64,000 bases of DNA. It comes from Leptolyngbya sp. CCY15150. Its GTDB lineage: Bacteria > Cyanobacteriota > Cyanobacteriia > RECH01. Below are positions 37,623 through 47,054 of this stretch, piece after piece. The position numbers and the translations under genes were made by a program. Under the pieces are notes generated by a model. That model worked only from the letters and a program-made list of their open reading frames with translations, was not told where the DNA came from and did no database searches. Within the stretch, counting starts at the first letter, position 1. The number at the start of each line of letters is the position of its first letter. Where the stretch lies: the NCBI RefSeq assembly GCF_016888135.1, contig NZ_JACSWB010000278.1, forward strand, positions 124,001 through 188,000. The letters are read 5' to 3'.

Positions 37623-38705
37623 ATGAATATCGTGGTGATTGCTGATGCTCGATTGCCCGTGCCGCCTCAACACTACGGGGGAACGGAGCGGATTGTGGCG
37701 ATGGTTTGCCGGGGACTGCAGCAGCGCGGCCACCATGTCACTCTCCTGGCCCATCCTGACTCCACCGAGGGCGATCGCCTCATTCCTCACCAACCGCCCA
37801 CCCAAGCCTATGCGTCCCGAGCCTATCGCAAGCTTTGGTTTCAGGGGTTGAGCTTAGCGGCGATTCACAAGGCTGATGTGGTGTACAACTTTGGGCGGGT
37901 GGACTATCTCTGGGCGGCGCTGAAGACGTCGGTGCCGGTGATTGCCCGGTTTGCCAATGATATTCGCGAGACCGACCTGCGCTGGCTATTACAGCAGCGA
38001 TCGCAGGCCCTAGCGCTAATCAGCATTAGTGACGATCAGCGGCGGCATGTCTCCCACTTGGGGAACTGGACGACGGTCTACAACGGCGTGGAGGGCGATC
38101 GCTTTCCCTTCACGTCCCGTCCGGCCCACCCCGGCTACCTGGCCTTTCTTGGACGCCTCACCCACAACAAGGGCGTGCATTTGGCGATTCAGGTGGCCCA
38201 GAAAACCGGACTGCCGCTCAAAATTGCTGGCAATATTTCGGATGAACCGGGTGGACGGCAGTATTTTGAAACGCAGGTGCAGCCCTATCTGAGCGACACC
38301 ATTGAATGGGTGGGGGTGGTGGATGATGCTCAGAAGGTTTCGTTTTTGGGCAATGCCAAGGCGCTTCTGTTTCCCATCCAGTGGCATGAACCCTTTGGCA
38401 TCGTCATGGCGGAGGCGCTCTCCTGCGGTACGCCGGTGATTGCGACCCGCTGGGGTTCTGCCCCGGAGGTGATCGCCCATGGAAGGACTGGATTCCTCTG
38501 CAACGACGTGGAGGACATGGTGCAGGCGGTGCAGCAGATCGACCGGATCGATCGGGCTCACTGTCGCTCAGAGTGCGATCGCCGCTTCAGTCATGACCGC
38601 ATGGTCGATGGCTATCTACAGGTGTATCACCGTTTAGTCCAGGATCCACGATGTCTGCCGCCCCCATCGTCATGGATGGGTAAACGCGACTCAACGCCCT
38701 CGTAG
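37623..38705 (+). CDS. Glycosyltransferase, GT4 family
   Basis: 360 aa. A GT-B fold enzyme with an N-terminal acceptor domain (ADARLPVPPQHYGGTERIVA) and C-terminal nucleotide-sugar domain containing YLAFLGRLTHNKGVHLAI and the EX7E motif HEPFGIVMAEALSCGTPVIA. Sugar and acceptor cannot be predicted. Located after the sulfotransferase in the glycan cluster. Confidence 0.92.
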   Translation: MNIVVIADARLPVPPQHYGGTERIVAMVCRGLQQRGHHVTLLAHPDSTEGDRLIPHQPPTQAYASRAYRKLWFQGLSLAAIHKADVVYNFGRVDYLWAALKTSVPVIARFANDIRETDLRWLLQQRSQALALISISDDQRRHVSHLGNWTTVYNGVEGDRFPFTSRPAHPGYLAFLGRLTHNKGVHLAIQVAQKTGLPLKIAGNISDEPGGRQYFETQVQPYLSDTIEWVGVVDDAQKVSFLGNAKALLFPIQWHEPFGIVMAEALSCGTPVIATRWGSAPEVIAHGRTGFLCNDVEDMVQAVQQIDRIDRAHCRSECDRRFSHDRMVDGYLQVYHRLVQDPRCLPPPSSWMGKRDSTPS

Positions 38706-38755
38706 ATAGAAGTCCCGCATCCTCCGATTCTGACGTTCGTCCATGGAAGAAAACT

Positions 38756-39619
38756 ATGCCAGATGCATTAATTTGGGCCCACTCCGCCCTCCGTCCAGTA
38801 TTTTCAGGATTACCGCCCTCGGTGCAGGCTGGGGCGCGATCGCTCTATCGGTGGCTATTGTCCCAGCGCTATGGCCAAGATGGTCTGGCGATCGCGGTGC
38901 AAAATGAGCGATCATGGCGGCTCGATCCCCTAGTGGCGCTGCGGGGTGAAGTAGCGGAACTGGAGACGATTCAAGCGTTTCGCCGGGTGGTGCAGCCGGG
39001 GATGGATGTGATCGATGTGGGTGCCAATGTGGGACAGATGACCTTGGAGCTTGCCCATCTAGTGGGCGACCAGGGGCGGGTGGTTGCTGTAGAGCCGGGG
39101 CCGGGCAACCTGCGTTTGCTAGAGCGCCATGTGCAGGGTAATGGCATGGGCGATCGCGTTTTGATGGAAGCGGCTGCCTGCACCGATCAGCCAGATCAGA
39201 TGATTACCCTCAATATTTTGGGCAGTGATGCCGACGACATTGGCAGTGGCTTTTCGGTGGTGGATGCTGCCAAATTGCCCAATCCCCACCAGTTGCCCGC
39301 CCATGCCTATCCGGTGTTAACCACCACTGTGGATGTTCTCGTTGCTCGCTATGCCCTAACGCCTGGTTTCCTCAAGATTGATGTGGAAGGGGCGGAGCTG
39401 CAGGTGCTTCAGGGTGCTCAGCAAACGCTGGAGAAGCATCGACCGATTGTGCTGGTAGGCTTCCATCCCTTTGCATTTGAGGATGCGATCGCTGCGGGGC
39501 AAGCTTTGATGAACCTGCTGCCAGGCTACACCCTAGCCACTCTGACCGGCGAGACCGTGGCCTATCCCCAGACCTTAGCTGAATATTTAGCTCAGCCTCT
39601 CCCTGATACCCACCCTTAG
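38756..39619 (+). CDS. FkbM-family methyltransferase (1 of 4)
   Basis: 287 aa. SAM-binding motif DVIDVGANVGQMTLELA, then VVAVEPGPGNLRLLERH, and the late FkbM motif FLKIDVEGAELQVLQGA. Family members O-methylate sugars or secondary metabolites; here a glycan hydroxyl is the likely target. It keeps an N-terminal helical extension. The four copies in this cluster differ strongly from one another, so they are not recent duplicates. Confidence 0.9.
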   Translation: MPDALIWAHSALRPVFSGLPPSVQAGARSLYRWLLSQRYGQDGLAIAVQNERSWRLDPLVALRGEVAELETIQAFRRVVQPGMDVIDVGANVGQMTLELAHLVGDQGRVVAVEPGPGNLRLLERHVQGNGMGDRVLMEAAACTDQPDQMITLNILGSDADDIGSGFSVVDAAKLPNPHQLPAHAYPVLTTTVDVLVARYALTPGFLKIDVEGAELQVLQGAQQTLEKHRPIVLVGFHPFAFEDAIAAGQALMNLLPGYTLATLTGETVAYPQTLAEYLAQPLPDTHP

Positions 39620-39650
39620 GGTCTGAAAAGAGAACCACACCATCATTCCT

Positions 39651-40481
39651 ATGAGCGATGACATTGCTATGACACTTGCGTCGAGCTGGACGGTTTTACA
39701 ACAGGTGCTGGAGAGCGATCGCCAGTTCCAGGGTCTGGGTTTACCTCGGGGTTGGTACCTGCGCTTTCACTATTGGGGGCGCTGGTGCGATCGCCGCCAA
39801 CAATCGCCGCCGGTGGAAATGGTGACGGCCCGTTTACTAGAGCATCGGGTCACCTTTCCGCTGTCGTTTGCCTATGCGGGTATGGCTAGGGGCATTTTGC
39901 TGGATCGAGAATATCAGCTTGCTGATGCCCTAGGCTTTGTGCCCCGCACCGTGGTGGATTTGGGTGCCAATATCGGCTTGGGGGCGCTCTATTTACACTG
40001 CCAGTTTCCCGAAGCGCAGATGGTCTGCGTGGAGCCGGATCCGCGCAATCTTCCCCTGCTGCACCAGACGTTGATGCTCAACCGGGTGCCGGCTCAGGTG
40101 ATTGAGGGGGCGATCGGGATCACCAGCGGCACGCTGAATCTGCGGTTTGGTCAAAATCCCGCCTGTTCTGCCCTGGAAACCTCACCCATGCATCGCCTGG
40201 ATCAGCAGGTGGCTGTGACGGTGCAAACCATGCCCGATCTCCTCACCGCCCTAGGTTGGGATCACCTCGATCTTCTAAAAATCGACATCGAGGGCACCGA
40301 GGATGAGCTGTTATCCCAGAACAACGGCTGGCTGCAGCGGGTGCGGGCGATCGTCCTAGAAATTCATCCCAATACCACGGCGGAGACCATCGCTAGCTAT
40401 CTCCAGCCCTATGGATTTCATCTCACCCGTCATGGCCACGGGCAAGAGCCGGTGTATCTAGCCATGCGATCGCTCTCCTAG
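39651..40481 (+). CDS. FkbM-family methyltransferase (2 of 4)
   Basis: 276 aa. Motif I TVVDLGANIGLGALYLH, acidic loop VCVEPDPRNLPLLH, and LLKIDIEGTEDELLSQN. The N-terminal 90 residues are unlike those of its neighbours and may bind a different acceptor. The gap to the previous gene is 31 bases. Confidence 0.9.
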   Translation: MSDDIAMTLASSWTVLQQVLESDRQFQGLGLPRGWYLRFHYWGRWCDRRQQSPPVEMVTARLLEHRVTFPLSFAYAGMARGILLDREYQLADALGFVPRTVVDLGANIGLGALYLHCQFPEAQMVCVEPDPRNLPLLHQTLMLNRVPAQVIEGAIGITSGTLNLRFGQNPACSALETSPMHRLDQQVAVTVQTMPDLLTALGWDHLDLLKIDIEGTEDELLSQNNGWLQRVRAIVLEIHPNTTAETIASYLQPYGFHLTRHGHGQEPVYLAMRSLS

Positions 40482-40542
40482 GTTGCCTGTACGCCCTCCC
40501 AGGGCAAGAGATATCCCAACGTCAACTAACACCTTAACTCCT

Positions 40543-41349
40543 ATGACAACTGCTCCTTGGACTGCTCACGTTTCCCGCCGCTGGTTTAACCCCCAAGCCT
40601 GGCATCTGCGCTGGCATAAGCTCTTAGCTATGGGCCAAGGCGGTGGACAATACCTGCCGGTGCAGGCGCTAGGGCAATCCATGCGTTTGCCCAAGGCTGC
40701 CCATCGTCAGTTTTGGCAGGGCCCCCACGCTGATGAGCGATCGCTCTCGTTTCTGGCTGATGCTCTGCCGTCTCAAGGCGTGTTTTTCGACATTGGCACC
40801 AATATTGGCGTCTACAGTACCGCTCTCTGGCTGGCGAAGGGTGGAGATATGACGGTGCAGGCGTTTGAGCCAATTCCTTCCACGATTGAGGTGCTGAAGG
40901 AAACGTTGAGCTTAAACCAGGTGACCGCCCACATTGAAGCGATCGCCCTCTCCGACCATGTGCATACCCTCACCCTCTCCGCCTACGACAACGGCGCGAA
41001 TAACTTCTGGGTGACCGATGCCCAGGCTGATATTCCCACCCTCAGCGTTTCGGCGGTGCCCTTGGATGAATGGATGCTGCACCACGATCGCATTCCCAAC
41101 GCCATGAAAATTGATGTGGAAGGCCATGAACTGGCGGTGCTCCAGGGTGCCCAAGCGACGATCCAAGCCTATAAGCCAGCGCTGTTGATCGAATGCCACT
41201 GCGGGTCTTGGGAAAGTCTGGGCGTGTCGCGTCAGGCCATGGTGGAGTTAATCGAGTCGTTTGGCTATGCCCAAGTGGGCGATCGCTGGGGTCGTCCCGT
41301 CGATTTGCTCACGCAGCCGTCCACGATTCACCTTCTTTGTTCGGACTAG
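40543..41349 (+). CDS. FkbM-family methyltransferase (3 of 4)
   Basis: 268 aa from the ATG at 40543; a TTG at 40483 would add 20 poorly conserved residues. Motifs are FFDIGTNIGVYSTALWLAK, VQAFEPIPSTIEVL and MKIDVEGHELAVLQGA. Two short dispersed repeats lie in the 183-base gap after it. Confidence 0.9.
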   Translation: MTTAPWTAHVSRRWFNPQAWHLRWHKLLAMGQGGGQYLPVQALGQSMRLPKAAHRQFWQGPHADERSLSFLADALPSQGVFFDIGTNIGVYSTALWLAKGGDMTVQAFEPIPSTIEVLKETLSLNQVTAHIEAIALSDHVHTLTLSAYDNGANNFWVTDAQADIPTLSVSAVPLDEWMLHHDRIPNAMKIDVEGHELAVLQGAQATIQAYKPALLIECHCGSWESLGVSRQAMVELIESFGYAQVGDRWGRPVDLLTQPSTIHLLCSD

Positions 41350-41373
41350 GAACGCATCACGATCTTGCAAGAT

Positions 41374-41402
41374 GGTGCGTTACGGCTTCGCCTAACAGCA
41401 CC
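41374..41402. repeat. REP-like palindrome
   Basis: GGTGCGTTACGGC and TTCGCCTAACAGCACC (41374-41402) form an imperfect hairpin (GGTGC/GCACC, TTA/TAA, GGC/GCC). Sequences of this form are widespread dispersed palindromes in bacterial intergenic DNA. It sits between two methyltransferase genes. Confidence 0.7.
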
Positions 41403-41445
41403 CTACGGTACAGCCCATCCTACAACTCAAACCCTTATGAGCAGA

Positions 41446-41467
41446 GGGTTGAGCGGAGTCGAAACCC
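41446..41467. repeat. Short dispersed repeat, GAGCGGAGTCGAAA type
   Basis: GGGTTGAGCGGAGTCGAAACCC is an imperfect palindrome of a sequence type I know as abundant between genes of many bacteria, including cyanobacteria. It is 66 bases before the next gene. Confidence 0.6.
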
Positions 41468-41532
41468 GGTAACTTAGCTTCATGTCATGGAGTCCACCTA
41501 CGAATAGCTGCTGCTCTCAAGCTGAGATTATC

Positions 41533-42447
41533 ATGCTGAGTTATTTCAAAATTCTTCGATCGATTTGGATCCATCCAGCGAACCGAGGTCAGCGTCTGGG
41601 TGCGATCGCCCGATCGCTCTATTGGTGGTTGGCCTATCGCTTGCCCCAGCGTTCGGTTCAGCGTCAGGTGTTTGGCTATCCCGTGCGGCTAGATCCCCAG
41701 GGGCATGAGACTCGCAATATTGTCTACTACACGCCCCAGGCGGAATACGACACGACTCGGTTTTTCCAGCGCTATCTGCGGCCGGGGGATGCGGTGTTAG
41801 ATATTGGAGCCAATATTGGGCTCTATAGTCTGCTGTCTGCTTCGCTGGTGGGGGAACGCGGTCGGGTTCATGCCTTTGAACCTTGTCCTGCGACGTTCGA
41901 TCGCCTATCTCAAACTTTGACGGATAACCAGTTGACCTGGGTGCAGGGGCATCCCGTAGCCTTGGGTGAACAGGAAGCAATCCTGCAGTTCACGACGGAT
42001 TTGGATACGGTGAACCACGTGATGGCGGATGCCGAGTCTCGCTCTTCGTCCATGCCGGTAGCTTGTCGGCGCTTGGATGATGTGGTGGATGTTCAGCAGC
42101 AGTATGCGATCGCCAAGCTGGATGTGGAGGGGTTTGAGCTGTCGGTGCTGCGCGGGGCCTCTCGGCTGCTCGCTCACCAGGGCGTTGATGTGCTGATTGT
42201 GGAAATTAACGGAGCCTTATACCGCTATGGCATCCAGGCGGATGATCTAGTGTCCTATCTCTTCCAGCTAGGTTACGACGCTGCGCTCTATGATGCCACG
42301 GCTCATCGGTTTGCTTGGATTCTTGATCCTTGTGATGCCTGGGGGAATGTGTGGTTTATCAGTCAGCGCCATCGCGATCGCGTCCTAGCGCGGCTCCAGT
42401 TGTCCGATCGCCCTGCCGATCCTAAGCCTGTGGGGAATGTAGTATGA
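41533..42447 (+). CDS. FkbM-family methyltransferase (4 of 4)
   Basis: 304 aa from the ATG at 41533 (MLSYFKILRSIW); the frame is open 17 codons upstream. Motifs are AVLDIGANIGLYSLLSA, VHAFEPCPATFDRL and AKLDVEGFELSVLRGA. The stop overlaps the next glycosyltransferase start (ATGA at 42444), indicating translational coupling. Confidence 0.9.
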   Translation: MLSYFKILRSIWIHPANRGQRLGAIARSLYWWLAYRLPQRSVQRQVFGYPVRLDPQGHETRNIVYYTPQAEYDTTRFFQRYLRPGDAVLDIGANIGLYSLLSASLVGERGRVHAFEPCPATFDRLSQTLTDNQLTWVQGHPVALGEQEAILQFTTDLDTVNHVMADAESRSSSMPVACRRLDDVVDVQQQYAIAKLDVEGFELSVLRGASRLLAHQGVDVLIVEINGALYRYGIQADDLVSYLFQLGYDAALYDATAHRFAWILDPCDAWGNVWFISQRHRDRVLARLQLSDRPADPKPVGNVV

Positions 42448-43634
42448 CTTCGATGTCCAAGCCTACGGTGTTGATTGCTCTCACCTCTCTCTGTGCCGAG
42501 GGAACGCCGGTGCTGGTGCTGGATCTCTGTCGCCAGTGGTTGGCCTGGGGCATTCAGCCGGTGGTGGTTACGCTCTATGACGAACCTCGGGATCTAGAAC
42601 CAGAGTTGCGATCGCTCCGGGTACCGCTCCATAGCTTACAGTTACCTGCCCAAGGCTATCGTCGCTATGGTCAGCTAGCGGTGGGGATCTATCGTCTAGC
42701 GCGCCAGTATCGAGCCCAGGCGTTGCTGTCTATGCCCTTTGGCTGGCATACGTTTATGGCGGCGGGGGCGCGTCTGGCGGGGGTGCGGCGGGTGGCGGCC
42801 CATGTGGGCAACTATCCGCCGGTGGGGTCGCCCAGCTTCTCGAAGTTTCGCCAGCAGGTGCAGTGGGGGCGATCGCTCACCGATCGGCTGCTGTGCTGTA
42901 GTGGCTATATTCAGGCGGGAGTAGTGCAGCACTTTGGCGTGCCTGAGGCGGAAACCCAGGTGGTCTACAACGCCTGTGCCTGGGAACCGGAGGGCGATCG
43001 CCCCCCTCGCTCTGTCCATCAACCGCTCACCATTGGCATGGTGGCTCGGCTAGAAATTCACAAGGATCAGCCCACCTTGATCCGGGCTGCCCAACGGCTG
43101 AAGCAGCAGGGGATGCCCATTCAGGTGCAGTTGATTGGTGAGGGGAGTCGCCGGGCGGAGTATGAGGCGCTGGTGGCGGAGCTGGGCCTGGAAGACTGCG
43201 TGACGCTGCTGGGTATGCGTCGAGATATTCCCGATGTGCTGCGGCAGATGGATCTGTTTGTGTTTGCCGCCAAGCCCGATGAAGGCTTTGGGATTGCCTT
43301 GGTGGAAGCCATGGTCATGGGGGTGCCGGTGGTGGCAACTCAGGTGGGGGCCTGCTGCGAAGTGTTGCAGGATGGCGATCTGGGCTGGCTGGTGCCGCCG
43401 GGCAATCCCGATCGCTTGGCAGAGACGATTCGCTATGTGGCCAACCATCCTGACCAGGCCCAATCGGTGGCGAAAAAGGCCCAAGATGTGGCCCAACACC
43501 TGTTTGCGATCGCCACCATGGCCCGCGACTATGCCACCGTGTTGAACATTTTGCCTGAGCAGGTGCCCTATGACCGATCCTCCCGCGCCGCCGATTCTGG
43601 TTCACGTGCTCAATGGCCTAGCTTTGGGCGGTAA
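42444..43634 (+). CDS. Glycosyltransferase, GT4 family
   Basis: 396 aa. N-terminal LCAEGTPVLVLDLCRQW, C-terminal GMVARLEIHKDQPTLI and the EX7E motif DEGFGIALVEAMVMGVPVVA. Begins in the ATGA overlap. Its last 21 residues are encoded in a 65-base overlap with the next gene and look unlike a conserved C-terminus. Confidence 0.92.
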   Translation: MTSMSKPTVLIALTSLCAEGTPVLVLDLCRQWLAWGIQPVVVTLYDEPRDLEPELRSLRVPLHSLQLPAQGYRRYGQLAVGIYRLARQYRAQALLSMPFGWHTFMAAGARLAGVRRVAAHVGNYPPVGSPSFSKFRQQVQWGRSLTDRLLCCSGYIQAGVVQHFGVPEAETQVVYNACAWEPEGDRPPRSVHQPLTIGMVARLEIHKDQPTLIRAAQRLKQQGMPIQVQLIGEGSRRAEYEALVAELGLEDCVTLLGMRRDIPDVLRQMDLFVFAAKPDEGFGIALVEAMVMGVPVVATQVGACCEVLQDGDLGWLVPPGNPDRLAETIRYVANHPDQAQSVAKKAQDVAQHLFAIATMARDYATVLNILPEQVPYDRSSRAADSGSRAQWPSFGR

Positions 43635-44685
43635 TGAACATCTGTGTTTACAACTGGTGCGCCATGCTCCGTCCTCGATCCAGCATCGGGTGTTGAACCT
43701 CAACCCCGATTGTCAAACAATGCGATCGCAGTTTCTCGACGCTGGGGCCCAGGTGGTGGACTGTGCCTACCATCCTCGGCAACGGCTGCGGTTTGTGTAC
43801 CAGGTGGCGACCTATTTCCGACGGCAGCGCCCCCAAGCGGTGGTGGTCTACACCTTTGGTTTACATCTGCTGGTGGGATTGGCCGCTCGCCTGGCTGGGG
43901 TGACGACTGTGGTGGCGCGGGCGGGCAATCCGCTGCCGAAGGATCCGAGGCAACAGCGGCTCTGGGTGCGCATTGTTCAAGGGTCGCGTCTGCTGGGCAT
44001 TCCCATCTATAGCTGTTCCCAGGCAGTGCATGAGTCCTTTACCCGCGTGACGCCTCTACCCGCCGGTTCCCGCGCCATCCCCAATGGCTGTGATGTGCAG
44101 GCGATCGCCCGTCGTTCCCAACAAACCCGTCAATCCCGCAGCGATCGCCCCACGGTGATTGGCATGGTGGCGCGGTTGAATGCCATTAAGGATCAGGCTA
44201 CGCTGCTGCGGGCGATCGCCCTGCTCCATGCCGATTATCCTGAGATTGCCCTGTGGCTCGTGGGTGACGGCGATCAGCGATCGCCCTTGGAAGCCCTAGC
44301 GGCGGATTTGGGACTTGCCAAGGTGGTGACCTTTTGGGGCGATCGCTCTGATGTGCCGGATCTCCTGGGGAAGATGCATCTCTATGCCTTTTCCACCACG
44401 GCGGATGAGGGGTTTGGCATTGCCTTAATTGAAGCCATGGCGGCCGGTTTGCCCATGGTCGCCAGCGATGTGCCGGCCTGTCGGGAGGTGTTGGGAACGG
44501 CGGGGTGTTTGGTGCCCCCGGGTGATGCTCCGGCCCTCGCGGTAGTTCTGGGAACCTGGCTGGATCCGGCTCTGCGTCAACCCTGGGGCGATCGCGCCTA
44601 CCAGCGGGCTCTGGAACATTACACCATGGATACCTGCGCGGCGACCTGGTATGGGGAACTTGGATGGACTCAGGAGGTTGTATGA
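43570..44685 (+). CDS. Glycosyltransferase, GT4 family
   Basis: 371 aa. The start within the preceding gene is required to keep the first beta strand ILVHVLNGLALGGNEH. It has VIGMVARLNAIKDQATLL and DEGFGIALIEAMAAGLPMVA. It resembles the previous enzyme closely in its C-terminal half, so the pair may derive from an old duplication. Coupled by ATGA overlap to the next gene. Confidence 0.92.
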   Translation: MTDPPAPPILVHVLNGLALGGNEHLCLQLVRHAPSSIQHRVLNLNPDCQTMRSQFLDAGAQVVDCAYHPRQRLRFVYQVATYFRRQRPQAVVVYTFGLHLLVGLAARLAGVTTVVARAGNPLPKDPRQQRLWVRIVQGSRLLGIPIYSCSQAVHESFTRVTPLPAGSRAIPNGCDVQAIARRSQQTRQSRSDRPTVIGMVARLNAIKDQATLLRAIALLHADYPEIALWLVGDGDQRSPLEALAADLGLAKVVTFWGDRSDVPDLLGKMHLYAFSTTADEGFGIALIEAMAAGLPMVASDVPACREVLGTAGCLVPPGDAPALAVVLGTWLDPALRQPWGDRAYQRALEHYTMDTCAATWYGELGWTQEVV

Positions 44686-45830
44686 CGACGCTGCCCCGAC
44701 TGCTCACGGTGGTGGGCGATCCCCATGACATCAATACCTGGAGCAATATTCCCTACTTTTTTTTGCAGGCAGGACAGCAGGCGGGGTTTCTCACCGATGG
44801 TCTGCCGTTGGACTGCGATCGCCTGAAGCAGCAGCGGCTGCTGTGGAATGCGGGGCATTGGTTGACCACGGGGGAATACGGCGGATTTCAATATTCCCCA
44901 ACGGCGCTGCGATCGCTGTTTTCCCAGGTGACCCTTCCCCCTGGGCCGGTGGAGTTCATCAGCCACTTTCCCCTCTTGCCGCCCCGCCCTTGGGCTCCAG
45001 ACTGGCGGGTGAGCTACTACCTGGATGCGACTCTGCGGCAGAACTTTGAGGACTACGGCATCGGTCAGCGGGTATCTCAACGGATGCAGCAGCAGGCCCT
45101 GCAGCAGGAAACGGAGAACTATCGCCAAGCTCAGTCCATCATATGTATGGGGCGATCGGGGGCGCGATCGGTGGTGGAAGACTACGGTATCGACCCCGCC
45201 AAGGTGCATGTGATTCCCGGCGGGGCGAATCTACATGAGGCGCACCTGCCCAGCGCGACGGAGTTGGTGGAACAGCCGACGGCTCTGTCGCCGGTGCGTT
45301 TGGGCTTCATTGGCAAAGACTGGCAGCGCAAGGGGCTCCCCTTTTTGCTGGCGGTGGCGGATGACCTGCAGGCGCGGGGCATTGCCGTGGAAGTCCGGGT
45401 GATTGGGCCGCGATCGGCAGATTTACCCGACCATCCCTGTCTGCGGCCCCTAGGGTTCATCGATAAAGCCACGCAGTTGCCCCTATTTGTGGATCAGGTG
45501 CGATCGTTCCACTTCGGCTGTCTGTTTTCCTCGGCGGAGGCCTTTGGTATTTCCAATCTGGAATGTATCCGCTTAGGCGTTCCGGTCTTAGCTCGGCGCA
45601 TTGGTGGCATTCCCGAGACGGTGCCTGCGGGGCTGGGGCACCTGTTTGACCCCAGCGATGCGGCGGCGGCGGTGGCGGATGTGGTAGAACGCTATGTGGA
45701 TCAGCCCCAGACCTATCATGCCTGGCGCAGCAAGGTAGTGGCGCGGGTGGCGGAGGTGACCTGGGCCACCACGGTGCAGCGGTTCATGCAGGTGTGGGAC
45801 GGTTCACGGGAGTTTCAGTATGGCCCATAG
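44682..45830 (+). CDS. Glycosyltransferase, GT4 family
   Basis: 382 aa from the ATG at 44682 in the ATGA overlap; a start six codons earlier is less likely. The C-terminal domain has LGFIGKDWQRKGLPFLL and the variant EX7E SSAEAFGISNLECIRLGVPV. The N-terminal part (DPHDINTWSNIPYFFLQAG) recalls enzymes that recognise a specific acceptor; unknown here. Confidence 0.9.
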   Translation: MTTLPRLLTVVGDPHDINTWSNIPYFFLQAGQQAGFLTDGLPLDCDRLKQQRLLWNAGHWLTTGEYGGFQYSPTALRSLFSQVTLPPGPVEFISHFPLLPPRPWAPDWRVSYYLDATLRQNFEDYGIGQRVSQRMQQQALQQETENYRQAQSIICMGRSGARSVVEDYGIDPAKVHVIPGGANLHEAHLPSATELVEQPTALSPVRLGFIGKDWQRKGLPFLLAVADDLQARGIAVEVRVIGPRSADLPDHPCLRPLGFIDKATQLPLFVDQVRSFHFGCLFSSAEAFGISNLECIRLGVPVLARRIGGIPETVPAGLGHLFDPSDAAAAVADVVERYVDQPQTYHAWRSKVVARVAEVTWATTVQRFMQVWDGSREFQYGP

Positions 45831-47052
45831 TTCCGCGTCTAGTTCAACTCTGAAGGTGACGGTGCTGCAGGCTGGGGCAAGGATGCATTACGCCGTTCCG
45901 TCCTTGCTGGCATCGGCCGGCCTCTTGCAGCATTTTTACACCGATATCCATGGCACCTGGCCGGGGCTGCGCCTGCTGCATCACCTGCCTCTTGCTCTGC
46001 AACCTGCCGCGATCCAACGACTGCTGGGGCGATCGCTTCCGGATACGATCGCGCCCACCTCGGTGACCACCTGTGGGCGATCGCTGCTGTGGCATCGACT
46101 GCGCTCTCGCTGGGGTAGGGTGTCAGAATCGCCCCATGGGGCGCTATTTCAGAAAGCGATCGCCCGCCGGTTTGATGGAGCCAATGTGCTCTACAGCAAC
46201 TTTATCAATGCGGATCTGGCCGCCTTCCAAGCCGCGCGCCAGCAGGGGCTGCGCACGGTGCATGAGGCGATCATCAGTCCTGAGATTCCCTACCTGTTGG
46301 CGGAAGAACGGCGGGCCTTTCCGGGGCTAGAGCCGCTCCAGTCCCTGGATCAGATGCAGGCTGGCACTGAACGCGATCGCCAAAAGTGGGAGCTATCGGA
46401 TGTGATTGTAGTGCCGTCGCCCTATGTACAGCAGGCCATGGAACGGTTGGGGGTGGGCAGCGATCGCATTCATCTGGTGCCCTACGGCTTGGCGGCGGAC
46501 TGGTTGACCGCAACGCCGACGCCCAGACCAGGACGTATCCTGTTTGTGGGCTCGGTGCGCTTGCTCAAAGGCTGTCACTATTTGGCAGCGGCCACCCGAT
46601 TGCTGCAGCAGCGAGGTGTGCCCTGCGAGGTGCGGGTGGTGGGGAGCTATCAACCGGAGGCGATCGCCCATCCTGCCTTTCAAGGCCCCACCTATGTCGG
46701 GCCGGTGCCCCGCAGTCAGATCCAGCAAGAATTTCTTCAGGCAGATTGTCTTGTCTTTCCCACCCTCTGCGACAGTTTTGGCCTAGTGCAACTGGAAGCG
46801 ATCGCCTGTGGTTTGCCGGTGATTGCCACGCCCCATTGCGGATCGGTGGTGCGGGATGGCGTAGAAGGGTTTATTGTGCCCATTCGCGATGCGGAGGCCC
46901 TAGCCGATCGCATGGAACACCTGGTGAGCGATCGCCTGCTGCGGGATCAAATGTCTGTCCGGGCTCGCCAACGGGCCCAAGAGTTTACCTGGCAACAGTA
47001 TGGCGATCGCCTGATTGCTGCGCTGCAAACCCTAGATCTTTCCGGCAACTAG
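45820..47052 (+). CDS. Glycosyltransferase, GT4 family
   Basis: 410 aa. N-terminal VTVLQAGARMHYAVPSLL and C-terminal GRILFVGSVRLLKGCHYL and CDSFGLVQLEAIACGLPVIA. It overlaps the previous gene by 11 bases and is two bases from the polymerase start. The other frame of this region is open over 669 bases in front of the polymerase gene but shows no protein features. Confidence 0.92.
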   Translation: MAHSSASSSTLKVTVLQAGARMHYAVPSLLASAGLLQHFYTDIHGTWPGLRLLHHLPLALQPAAIQRLLGRSLPDTIAPTSVTTCGRSLLWHRLRSRWGRVSESPHGALFQKAIARRFDGANVLYSNFINADLAAFQAARQQGLRTVHEAIISPEIPYLLAEERRAFPGLEPLQSLDQMQAGTERDRQKWELSDVIVVPSPYVQQAMERLGVGSDRIHLVPYGLAADWLTATPTPRPGRILFVGSVRLLKGCHYLAAATRLLQQRGVPCEVRVVGSYQPEAIAHPAFQGPTYVGPVPRSQIQQEFLQADCLVFPTLCDSFGLVQLEAIACGLPVIATPHCGSVVRDGVEGFIVPIRDAEALADRMEHLVSDRLLRDQMSVRARQRAQEFTWQQYGDRLIAALQTLDLSGN

Positions 47053-47054
47053 CA

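Noticed and set aside
46386-47054. 669-base open extension upstream of the Wzy-like polymerase frame (a 683-codon frame in total)
   Set aside because: It overlaps the conserved GT4 gene in another frame, has arginine/glycine-rich composition without family features, and the polymerase has its own ATG at 47055.
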